Positions 27,702 to 34,872 of a stretch of 64,000 nucleotides of DNA are shown one piece after another. The notes below the pieces were generated by a model that searched no databases, was not told the origin of the DNA, and saw only the letters and a program-made list of their open reading frames with translations. This DNA comes from an uncultured Chlorobiaceae bacterium. GTDB lineage: Bacteria > Bacteroidota > Chlorobiia > Chlorobiales > Chlorobiaceae. Within the stretch, counting starts at the first letter, position 1. Each line of letters begins with the position of its first letter. The stretch covers positions 1-64,000 of the forward strand of contig CAIXCO010000280.1 of assembly GCA_903917955.1 (NCBI GenBank), in the 5' to 3' direction. The translations under genes and the position numbers were made by a program.

Positions 27702-27774
27702 AGCGGGAGACGAGATTCGAACTCGCGACCAACAGCTTGGAAGGCTGTGACTCTACCAACTGAGTTACTCCCGC
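27702..27774 (-). tRNA. tRNA-Gly (anticodon UCC)
   Basis: A 73-nt cloverleaf on the minus strand has acceptor stem GCGGGAG pairing with CTCCCGC and discriminator U. The D arm contains AACTCAGTTGGTAGAG. The anticodon stem ACAGC/GCTGT frames loop CTTCCAA, so the anticodon is UCC. The T arm carries GTTCGAATC. CCA is not encoded. It lies between rplN and rplX in the same orientation, with only 10 bp to the rplN stop, so it must be cut out of the ribosomal protein transcript or have its own promoter inside rplN. Confidence 0.95.
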
Positions 27775-27784
27775 CTGTGACACC

Positions 27785-28153
27785 CTACAGTACTTCTGGC
27801 GCCAACGAAACAATCTTCATAAATTTTCTGTCGCGAAGCTCTCTTGCTACTGGACCGAAAATACGAGTTCCCCTTGGCTCACCCTGTGCGTTGAGAAGAA
27901 CAACTGCATTCTCGTCAAAGCGGATATAAGAACCATCTTTCCTGCGAGACTCCTTGACACAGCGCACTACAACGGCCCTGCACACATCCTTCTTCTTTAC
28001 AATACCACCAGGAACTGCGGCTTTGACCGTTACAATAATCTGATCACCCAATGAGGCATAACGCCTCCCGGTTCCGCCGAAGACATGAATACAACGAACC
28101 TTTTTGGCTCCGCTGTTGTCGGCAACAACCAGATTTGTTTCTTTCTGGATCAT
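27785..28153 (-). CDS. rplN: 50S ribosomal protein L14
   Basis: The 122-aa L14 starts MIQKETNLVVADNSGAKKVRCIHV and ends with GPVARELRDRKFMKIVSLAPEVL. The signature RKDGSYIRFDENAVVLLN is present. It sits at the subunit interface of the 50S. The stop is 10 bp before the tRNA-Gly gene. Confidence 0.97.
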   Translation of the reverse strand: MIQKETNLVVADNSGAKKVRCIHVFGGTGRRYASLGDQIIVTVKAAVPGGIVKKKDVCRAVVVRCVKESRRKDGSYIRFDENAVVLLNAQGEPRGTRIFGPVARELRDRKFMKIVSLAPEVL

Positions 28154-28191
28154 CCTGTTTCAAACTTTATTAAATGTATAAAAATGCTCTC

Positions 28192-28476
28192 TTACCTGGC
28201 TTTTTCTATAATTTCGACCAACCGGCAGCTCTTCCTTTTGCTCAGCGGACGACACTCCACCACTTTAACCAGGTCACCGATTCCAGCTTCATTCTTTTCA
28301 TCATGAGCTGTCAGCTTCGTTGTTTTCTTGAAATACTTCTTGTAAACCGGATGCTGTACACTACGTTCTATTGCAACCACACACGATTTATCCATCTTGT
28401 CACTGATAACCTTGCCCAACCAGCTTTTTTTCCTTCCCCTTACTGAAGCACTCTGCTCCACTGATACACTGCTCAT
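28192..28476 (-). CDS. rpsQ: 30S ribosomal protein S17
   Basis: The 94-aa S17 shows RGRKKSWLGKVISDKMDKSCVVAIER and the signature GDLVKVVECRPLSKRKSCRLVEI. Three in-frame ATG/start codons exist at 28527, 28491 and 28476. The last is preceded by GGAAG at 8 nt, so I place the start there (MSSVSVEQ). The longer forms overlap rpmC. Confidence 0.93.
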   Translation of the reverse strand: MSSVSVEQSASVRGRKKSWLGKVISDKMDKSCVVAIERSVQHPVYKKYFKKTTKLTAHDEKNEAGIGDLVKVVECRPLSKRKSCRLVEIIEKAR

Positions 28477-28523
28477 CGTATTTTCTTCCATGTAAGTAAA
28501 CAGTTTTTTTGTTTGCCTTTCCG

Positions 28524-28730
28524 TCAAACCTGGGCCGTTTCGGCTGCAGCAAGTTGATGGAGACGGTTTTTCATGCGCGCAATATCCCGCTTCGAATTGC
28601 GGAAAACCATAGGATTCTGCGGCTGCTCAATAACCTTAAAAAAATTGATATCGGCAAGTCTATTTTCAAGCTCTTTAAGCCTGTCAATCAGTTCCTGTTT
28701 GTTCAGTGCCGCAATTTCATACTTTTTCAT
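28524..28730 (-). CDS. rpmC: 50S ribosomal protein L29
   Basis: The 68-aa L29 starts at ATG 28728-28730 (MKKYEIAALNKQELIDRL); the frame is open for 58 more codons upstream, but these overlap rplP and are not homologous. It has the two-helix pattern ending RNSKRDIARMKNRLHQL. L29 sits at the polypeptide exit tunnel. Confidence 0.95.
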   Translation of the reverse strand: MKKYEIAALNKQELIDRLKELENRLADINFFKVIEQPQNPMVFRNSKRDIARMKNRLHQLAAAETAQV

Positions 28731-28752
28731 AATAAGTAACCCTCGTATCGAA

Positions 28753-29184
28753 TTAGTTGCTCGGTTTATCTTCGTAATCAGGACGGACAATGAATCTGGT
28801 CTTGATGGGCAGCTTCTGTGCTGCAAGCCTGAAAGCCTCTGTGGCGACCTCTTTCGGCACTCCATCAGCCTCAAACATGATTCTTCCTGGTTTGACAACC
28901 GCAACCCAAAACTCTGGCGAACCTTTACCAGATCCCATACGGGTCTCTGCAGGCTTCTGGGTTACTGGTTTGTCCGGAAAAATCCTGATCCAGATTTTAC
29001 CATCCCTTTTCATAAATCTCGTCATGGCAACACGCGCAGCCTCAATCTGACGGCTTGTTATCCATGCTGACTCAACTGCTTTCAGACCGAACGAACCAAA
29101 AGATACCGATGTACCACGTCCTGAATTGCCTTTCATCCGGCCTCGTTGTGTCTTTCTATATTTAACTCTCTTTGGCATTAACAT
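28753..29184 (-). CDS. rplP: 50S ribosomal protein L16
   Basis: The 143-aa L16 begins MLMPKRVKYRKTQRGRMKG. Two start codons two residues apart are possible; GGAG lies 8 nt before the first (29184) and 14 nt before the second (29178), so I keep the first. Family motifs GSFGLKAVE, IWIRIFPDKPVTQKPAETRMGSGKG, MFEADGVPKEVATEAFRLAAQKLP are complete. L16 contacts the A-site tRNA elbow. Confidence 0.95.
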   Translation of the reverse strand: MLMPKRVKYRKTQRGRMKGNSGRGTSVSFGSFGLKAVESAWITSRQIEAARVAMTRFMKRDGKIWIRIFPDKPVTQKPAETRMGSGKGSPEFWVAVVKPGRIMFEADGVPKEVATEAFRLAAQKLPIKTRFIVRPDYEDKPSN

Positions 29185-29227
29185 ACAGGCAACTCCATTC
29201 TATTTTCTGATTTGTTGGTGCTTGATA

Positions 29228-29983
29228 TTATGATCGTTTGGTACGATTGCGGCGCTTGCTAGTGCGAGTGTCGCGATTTCTTGCTCCTGGATCACTACGT
29301 CTGTCCTTCATTCTCTTCATCTCTTCCTCTTCAATGGCGTCAATACGCTGCACAAGGACTTCACCCTTGTAAACCCAAACCTTGATACCGATGGTACCGG
29401 CTATGGTATGAGCGGTGACACTTGCATAATCGACATTGGCACGAATGGTATGAAGCGGAATCTTGCCCTCTTTGTACTGCTCAGAGCGTGCAATTTCTGC
29501 TCCACCAAGACGACCACCACAGCGAATTCTGACACCTTCAGCGCCAGAGCGCATTGCCTGCTGTATAGCCTGTTTCATGGCCCTTCTGAACGATACACGA
29601 TTTTCGAGCTGGTAGGCAATGTTATCACCAATCAACTGTGCCTCAATTTCAGGCTTTACAACCTCAACAACGTCAATCTTCACCTCTTTGCCGGTAATCC
29701 GACTCAGTTCCTGAGAAAGATTGTTGATTTCCTCACCTTTTCTGCCAACAACAGCACCAGGGCGAGCTGCATAGATATTTATCTTGACATGCTTCGTCGT
29801 TCTTTCAATAATAATGCGCGCAATGCCAGCTCTCTCCTTCTTCAGCCTTGCGAGAACATAGGTACGAATAACATGGTCCTGTTTGATCTTATCCGATATA
29901 ACCGGACTGTCATCGTACCAGCGTGACGCCCAGTCCCTGATAATTCCCAGCCTAAATCCAGTAGGATTAACTTTCTGACCCAA
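29228..29983 (-). CDS. rpsC: 30S ribosomal protein S3
   Basis: The 251-aa S3 has an N-terminal KH type-II domain (PGAVVGRKGEEINNL) and the C-terminal S3 domain (GRLGGAEIARSEQYKEGKIPLHTIRANVDYA). A basic tail of about 40 residues (KDRRSDPGARNRDTRTSKRR) lies beyond the core. It is 14 bp downstream of rplV's stop. Confidence 0.97.
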   Translation of the reverse strand: MGQKVNPTGFRLGIIRDWASRWYDDSPVISDKIKQDHVIRTYVLARLKKERAGIARIIIERTTKHVKINIYAARPGAVVGRKGEEINNLSQELSRITGKEVKIDVVEVVKPEIEAQLIGDNIAYQLENRVSFRRAMKQAIQQAMRSGAEGVRIRCGGRLGGAEIARSEQYKEGKIPLHTIRANVDYASVTAHTIAGTIGIKVWVYKGEVLVQRIDAIEEEEMKRMKDRRSDPGARNRDTRTSKRRNRTKRS

Positions 29984-29998
29984 TGCTCTCTCCTTGTT

Positions 29999-30358
29999 TT
30001 ATTTAGTTGCTGGATTTTTAACCTTATCAATGACTATCGTAAGATGATTCGATCTTTTACGAATCCTGAATGCCCGACCCATGGGAGCCGGCAGCGTTCT
30101 TTTCAGTGTCGTACCTTCATCGACAAAAATGGTTTTGACGAAGAGCTCCTGGTCACTGACGCGTTCATCAGGATTCCGCTGAGCGTAATTTGCCACTGCT
30201 GACTTAAGCGTCATCATGACATTTCGCGAAGCAGCCTTTGTTGAGTTGAGCAGAATGGCCTTGGCCAGATCAACCTGCTTTCCACGAATCAGCCCTACGA
30301 CAAGACGCATTTTCCGTGGCGATGTTGGCGTATCCCGTAAAATTGCTTTAGCTTCCAT
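29999..30358 (-). CDS. rplV: 50S ribosomal protein L22
   Basis: The 119-aa L22 has TPRKMRLVVGLIRGKQV, the extended beta-hairpin that lines the exit tunnel (FVDEGTTLKRTLPAPMGRAFRIRKR), and a usual end. It lies between rpsS and rpsC. Confidence 0.97.
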   Translation of the reverse strand: MEAKAILRDTPTSPRKMRLVVGLIRGKQVDLAKAILLNSTKAASRNVMMTLKSAVANYAQRNPDERVSDQELFVKTIFVDEGTTLKRTLPAPMGRAFRIRKRSNHLTIVIDKVKNPATK

Positions 30359-30388
30359 TGTAATCTTTACCCTTTCGCGTTATTCAAT

Positions 30389-30688
30389 TTATTTTTTTCT
30401 TGGTGCTGATCCGCCTTTTTCAGCCTTTCCACCACCAGCATGGCCGCGAAACGATCTTGTCGGGGCAAACTCTCCAAGCTTATGACCTACCATATTATCA
30501 CCAACATATACAGGCACATGGTTTTTACCATTATGCACAGCAACAGTGTGACCGACAAAATCAGGTGAAATCATTGAACTTCTGGACCAGGTCTTTATAA
30601 CCTTTTTTTCTTCCCTGCTATTCATATCAAGGATCCGCTTTTCCAGTTTTATATCAATGAACGGTCCCTTTTTAAGTGATCTTGGCAT
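30389..30688 (-). CDS. rpsS: 30S ribosomal protein S19
   Basis: The 99-aa S19 starts MPRSLKKGPFIDIKLEKRI and has SRSSMISPDFVGHTVAVHNGKNHVPVYV and the signature MVGHKLGEFAPTRSFRGH. It binds the 30S head with S13. Complete. Confidence 0.97.
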   Translation of the reverse strand: MPRSLKKGPFIDIKLEKRILDMNSREEKKVIKTWSRSSMISPDFVGHTVAVHNGKNHVPVYVGDNMVGHKLGEFAPTRSFRGHAGGGKAEKGGSAPRKK

Positions 30689-30721
30689 AATTTCTCTGCT
30701 TGTTGTTGTTAACCGCTATAG

Positions 30722-31561
30722 TTATTTGGCGTTTCTGCCCCGTACAATCAATTTCTGTGAAGCCTTTTTCTTGTTCCTCGTCTTCAAACCCTTGGCAAGC
30801 TGACCCCATGGCGACATAGGATGCTTTCTACCACCGCCTGATTTCGACTTACCTTCACCACCACCCATCGGGTGATCGACCGGGTTCATCGCCATACCTC
30901 TCGTCTGAGGACGGATACCAAGCCAGCGACTTCTACCTGCTTTACCGAGAACCACATTTTCATGATCCGTATTTCCTACTACACCGATTGTAGCACGACA
31001 CTCGACCCTGAGCTTGCGAATTTCGCCAGAAGGAAGCTTCAATGTAACATAATCTCCTTCACGAGCAGCAAGAACTGCAAATCCACCTGCAGATCGTACA
31101 ATTTGTCCACCCTTGCCCGCCTTCATCTCAACATTATGAATATCGGTACCAAGAGGAATATTTTTCAGAGGCATGGTGTTGCCGGTCTTGATTTCGACCT
31201 TCTCTCCGCTTTCCACCTTGTCGCCGACATTTAAACCTTTCGGGGCGAGAATATAACGTTTTTCTCCGTCATTGTAATGCAATAATGCAATTCTTGATGA
31301 ACGGTTTGGATCATACTCAATTGCAGCAACCGTTGCAGGAATTCCATCCTTGTTGCGCTTGAAATCGATGATCCTGTAATGCCTTTTGTGTCCACCACCT
31401 CTATGCCTTGACGTCTTGCGTCCAGCAGCATTGCGGCCACCTGACTTTTTTAGGGGCACAAGCAAGCTTTTTTCAGGCGTGCTTTTTGTGATTTCATCGA
31501 ATGCAGGGTACGACATGAACCTTGACCCTGGCGTTACCGGCGCTAACTTCCTTATAGCCAT
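30722..31561 (-). CDS. rplB: 50S ribosomal protein L2
   Basis: The 279-aa L2 has the OB and SH3-like domains (RHRGGGHKRHYRIIDF, VEYDPNRSSRIALLHY-type EYDPNRSSRIALL). It also has the functional loop with the invariant histidine (MNPVDHPMGGGEGKSKSGG) required for peptidyl transfer. It lies between rplW and rpsS. Confidence 0.97.
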   Translation of the reverse strand: MAIRKLAPVTPGSRFMSYPAFDEITKSTPEKSLLVPLKKSGGRNAAGRKTSRHRGGGHKRHYRIIDFKRNKDGIPATVAAIEYDPNRSSRIALLHYNDGEKRYILAPKGLNVGDKVESGEKVEIKTGNTMPLKNIPLGTDIHNVEMKAGKGGQIVRSAGGFAVLAAREGDYVTLKLPSGEIRKLRVECRATIGVVGNTDHENVVLGKAGRSRWLGIRPQTRGMAMNPVDHPMGGGEGKSKSGGGRKHPMSPWGQLAKGLKTRNKKKASQKLIVRGRNAK

Positions 31562-31592
31562 TTGAATGTATGATCTATCCTTTTTATGAGTA

Positions 31593-31904
31593 CTATCCTT
31601 CGCTCTTCTGGGCTGAACCTGAGTAATAATCTATTGACTGACCCTTTTCAAGAGTGATAATCGCTTTCTTCCAGTCACTTTTCTTCCCGGTAACCCTTCC
31701 CTTGCGGGTATTCTGGGCTCGGGATTTGCCGAGGCAATTGATCGTACGGATCGACTTGACCTCAACACCAAATTTGTTCTCTACCGCTTTCTTTATATCA
31801 GTCTTGTCAGCATCGTTTTTAACGACAAAGACATACTGTCCTTTCTTCTCTGTCAGCCCAGTACTTTTCTCTGTCAACAAAGGGCGCAATAACGGGTTTA
31901 TCAT
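31593..31904 (-). CDS. rplW: 50S ribosomal protein L23
   Basis: The 103-aa L23 starts MINPLLRPLLTEKSTGLTEKKGQYVF and has the family segment KTDIKKAVENKFGVEVKSIRT. It is the tunnel-exit docking site for signal recognition particle and trigger factor. It lies between rplD and rplB. Confidence 0.96.
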   Translation of the reverse strand: MINPLLRPLLTEKSTGLTEKKGQYVFVVKNDADKTDIKKAVENKFGVEVKSIRTINCLGKSRAQNTRKGRVTGKKSDWKKAIITLEKGQSIDYYSGSAQKSEG

Positions 31905-31936
31905 CTCTTTAACTCCTTTTTTGGGGAAAACTCCAA

Positions 31937-32563
31937 TTACCCTAAAGTATCTTCTATTTTTTTCAGCGCAGTCTTCTGGACGAGTAACGTATGGCTATGA
32001 AGAATATCATAGGTAGAAGCCTTATCGGCTGTCATGATATTCAATGCCGCGATATTCTTTCCGGATCTTGCAATGATCAGATCATACTCAGGCGTCAACA
32101 TAAGAGTTTTTTTCTGAGAAAGACCAAGATTTTTCAGGATCTGGGCAAAAGGTTTTGTCTTGATGCTTTCGAAGATGAAATCCTCTATAACAAGAATCTG
32201 GCCAGCCTTCGCTTTCGAACTCAGTGCAGAGCGTCTTGCAAGAAGTTTAACCTTCTTGTTGACTTTCTGATCATAAGAGTGAGGCACAGGTCCGAAGATA
32301 GTACCACCACCGCTATTGAGTGGGGAACGACTTGAACCCTGGCGCGCATTACCGGTACCTTTCTGACGAAGGGGCTTTCTTCCGCCGCCTCTTACCTCAC
32401 CGCGTGTTTTGGTCTTGTGAGTTCCCTGCCGTCTGTTTGCGAGAATCGACTTGACGTCGAGGTACATCGCATGTTCAGATATTTCTGCGCCGAATATATC
32501 ATCACGGAGCGTTACCACTTCCCCGGTTTCAGTTCCGCCGGTATTTAAGACTTTAAGTTCCAT
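31937..32563 (-). CDS. rplD: 50S ribosomal protein L4
   Basis: The 208-aa L4 is read from ATG 32561-32563 (MELKVLNTGGTETGEV). An upstream start at 32575 would add only MHEA. The extended loop GTHKTKTRGEVRGGGRKPLRQKGTGNARQG, which reaches the exit tunnel, and the C-terminal GLSQKKTLMLTPEYD region are complete. In E. coli, L4 represses the S10 operon. Confidence 0.95.
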   Translation of the reverse strand: MELKVLNTGGTETGEVVTLRDDIFGAEISEHAMYLDVKSILANRRQGTHKTKTRGEVRGGGRKPLRQKGTGNARQGSSRSPLNSGGGTIFGPVPHSYDQKVNKKVKLLARRSALSSKAKAGQILVIEDFIFESIKTKPFAQILKNLGLSQKKTLMLTPEYDLIIARSGKNIAALNIMTADKASTYDILHSHTLLVQKTALKKIEDTLG

Positions 32564-32582
32564 AGCTTCGTGCATTCAGCAT

Positions 32583-33212
32583 TTACTTTTTTGTAGAAAC
32601 AATCTTGACATAGGAATTCTTTGGTCCAGGCACCGATCCCTTGATGACAATAAGATTCGATTCCGGCATGATCTTGAATATTACAAGATTCCTCACGGTA
32701 ATATTGTCTGATCCCATGCGTCCAGCCATTCTGGTACCCTTGAAAACCCTTGATGGATCGGAGGAAGCACCAATCGAACCAGGCGCTCTCTGCCTATCCG
32801 ACTGACCATGTGTCCTCTGAGCACCGGAGAAGTTGTGACGCTTCATAACACCAGCAAAACCTTTTCCTTTCGAAACACCGAGAACATCAATCTTTTCGCC
32901 CTCTTTGAACGATTCAACACTGACGGCACTGCCCAGTTCCAGCTCCTGATTCAGCTCTGTAAAGTCAAACTCAGCCAGCTTAAACCCCGGGGTCACTCCA
33001 GCCTTTTTGTAATGTCCCTGCAGTGGCTTGCTGACATTCTTTTCCTTTCTTTCTCCGATACCAATCTGATAAGCATCGTAACCGTCTGTATCAACACGCT
33101 TAACCTGTGTTACAAAGCATGGACCTGCCTGGATAATCGTGCAGGATACTGCTTCGCGTTTCTCATTGAATAAACGGGTCATGCCGATTTTTTTTCCAAG
33201 AATCGCACCCAT
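32583..33212 (-). CDS. rplC: 50S ribosomal protein L3
   Basis: The 209-aa L3 starts MGAILGKKIGMTRLFNE. It has the signature FAGVMKRHNFSGAQRTHGQSDRQRAPGSIGASSDPSRVFKGTRMAGRMG, which includes the loop that reaches the peptidyl transferase centre. It is 23 bp downstream of rpsJ. Confidence 0.97.
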   Translation of the reverse strand: MGAILGKKIGMTRLFNEKREAVSCTIIQAGPCFVTQVKRVDTDGYDAYQIGIGERKEKNVSKPLQGHYKKAGVTPGFKLAEFDFTELNQELELGSAVSVESFKEGEKIDVLGVSKGKGFAGVMKRHNFSGAQRTHGQSDRQRAPGSIGASSDPSRVFKGTRMAGRMGSDNITVRNLVIFKIMPESNLIVIKGSVPGPKNSYVKIVSTKK

Positions 33213-33235
33213 ATCTGATTATCTTTTCTAATTCT

Positions 33236-33547
33236 TTAAGACTTAATTTCAACATCAACGCCGCTTGGAAGTTCGAGCTTCATCAGCATATCAATGGTTC
33301 TGGATGTCGGATTTATAATTTCAATCAACCTCTTGTGAGAGGAAAAAGAAAACTGCTCACGGGACTTCTTGTCGACATGCGGAGACCGGTTTACGGTATA
33401 AACATGCGATTTTGTAGGCAGCGGTATTGGACCAAAGATAATAGCGTCCGTCTGCTTGACCACATCAATAATCCTTAAAGCCCACTTATCAACCAGGCTA
33501 TGGTCGTAAGACTTGAGCTTGATTCTTATCTTTTGCTGTACAGCCAC
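33236..33547 (-). CDS. rpsJ: 30S ribosomal protein S10
   Basis: The 103-aa S10 shows KIRIKLKSYDHSLVDKWALRI, GPIPLPTKSHVYTVNRSPHVDKKSREQF and LPSGVDVEIK. The start codon is GTG at 33545-33547 with AGGG 7 nt upstream. It is the first gene of the S10 group and lies 77 bp after tuf, past a strong terminator hairpin. It is therefore either expressed by readthrough or by a promoter in that gap. Confidence 0.96.
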   Translation of the reverse strand: MAVQQKIRIKLKSYDHSLVDKWALRIIDVVKQTDAIIFGPIPLPTKSHVYTVNRSPHVDKKSREQFSFSSHKRLIEIINPTSRTIDMLMKLELPSGVDVEIKS

Positions 33548-33574
33548 TTGTCAACCCTGTTTCGTGTTATCAAT

Positions 33575-33605
33575 AAAAAAGGGACGGGATTTATGACCCC
33601 GTCCC
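33575..33605 (-). terminator. rho-independent terminator after tuf
   Basis: On the minus strand the hairpin GGGACGGGG / CCCGTCCC has an 8-nt loop and is followed directly by six T residues. It lies 20 bp beyond the tuf stop and 28 bp before rpsJ, so it separates or attenuates the str operon from the S10 operon. Confidence 0.85.
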
Positions 33606-33624
33606 GGGACGCCATACAATCTTC

Positions 33625-34806
33625 TTATTCAATAATCGAGGTAACGGAACCTGCACCAACCGTACGACCGCCCTCACGAATAGCAAAACGCAGCCCTTCA
33701 TCCATAGCGATAGGGGCAAGCAACTCAACCTCTACACCAAGGTTATCACCAGGCATAACCATCTCAACGCCTTCAGGCAGCGTCACAGAACCGGTAACAT
33801 CTGTGGTACGGAAGTAGAACTGGGGACGGTAGCCGTTAAAGAACGGAGTATGACGGCCACCCTCTTCTTTCTTCAAAATATAGACCTCAGCCTTGAACTT
33901 GGTGTGCGGCTTGATAGTACCTGGTTTGGCAATAACCATACCACGCTCGAGTTCAGTTTTATCGACACCTCTGAGAAGAAGACCGGCGTTATCACCTGCC
34001 TGACCTTCATCAAGAAGCTTCTGGAACATTTCGATACCGGTAACAACCGATTTACGCGTTGGTCTCAGACCGACAATTTCAACCTCTTCGTTGATTTTAA
34101 CACGGCCTCTCTCAATTCTGCCAGTACCAACCGTACCACGACCAGAAATTGAGAAGACATCTTCAACCGGCATCAAGAATGGTTTGTCAATGTCGCGAAC
34201 AGGCTCAGGGATAAATGAATCGACAGCATCCATAAGCTCCATAATTGAAGCTTCAGCCTCTGGGTCGCCCTCAAGAGCCTTGAGTGCAGAACCCTTGATG
34301 ATCGGAATATCGTCACCAGGAAAGTTGTACTGGGTCAAAAGCTCTCTCAGCTCAAGCTCAACAAGCTCGATAAGCTCAGGATCAGCAATGTCAACCTTGT
34401 TCAGAAAAACAACAAGTGAAGGGACGTTTACCTGACGGGCAAGCAGAATGTGCTCGCGTGTTTGAGGCATAGGACCATCGGTACCGGCTACAACAAGAAT
34501 CGCGCCATCCATCTGGGCAGCACCGGTGATCATGTTTTTGATGTAATCAGCGTGGCCAGGACAGTCAATGTGCGCATAGTGACGCTTTTTTGTCTGATAC
34601 TCAACGTGCGCTGTTGAAATGGTAATACCGCGTTCCCTCTCTTCAGGAGCCTTGTCGATACTGCCGAAGTCACGCACTGCAGCAAGTCCCTGCTTGGCGA
34701 GAACCGAAGTAATCGCAGCGGTCAAGGTTGTCTTGCCATGATCAACGTGACCAATGGTTCCTATATTGACATGGGGTTTATCCCTTTTGTAGGACTCTTT
34801 TGCCAT
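33625..34806 (-). CDS. tuf: elongation factor Tu
   Basis: The 393-aa EF-Tu shows G1 GHVDHGKTT, G2 RGITI, G3 DCPGHADY, G4 NKVD, and the complete domains II and III (FKAEVYILKKEEGGRHTPFFNGYRPQFYFRT). It delivers aminoacyl-tRNA to the ribosome. It is 66 bp downstream of fusA and is followed by a terminator. Confidence 0.98.
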   Translation of the reverse strand: MAKESYKRDKPHVNIGTIGHVDHGKTTLTAAITSVLAKQGLAAVRDFGSIDKAPEERERGITISTAHVEYQTKKRHYAHIDCPGHADYIKNMITGAAQMDGAILVVAGTDGPMPQTREHILLARQVNVPSLVVFLNKVDIADPELIELVELELRELLTQYNFPGDDIPIIKGSALKALEGDPEAEASIMELMDAVDSFIPEPVRDIDKPFLMPVEDVFSISGRGTVGTGRIERGRVKINEEVEIVGLRPTRKSVVTGIEMFQKLLDEGQAGDNAGLLLRGVDKTELERGMVIAKPGTIKPHTKFKAEVYILKKEEGGRHTPFFNGYRPQFYFRTTDVTGSVTLPEGVEMVMPGDNLGVEVELLAPIAMDEGLRFAIREGGRTVGAGSVTSIIE

Positions 34807-34872
34807 AACTTATCTCCGTGTCGGTTATCTGTTATTGTTTGTGTAATTAAATCTGATACAGCCGTCGCCCGC

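Noticed and set aside
33536..33556. TTGACA just before the rpsJ start as a -35 box
   Set aside because: It lies 3 nt from the GTG start, too close to serve as a -35 element for rpsJ, and no -10 box follows before the gene.
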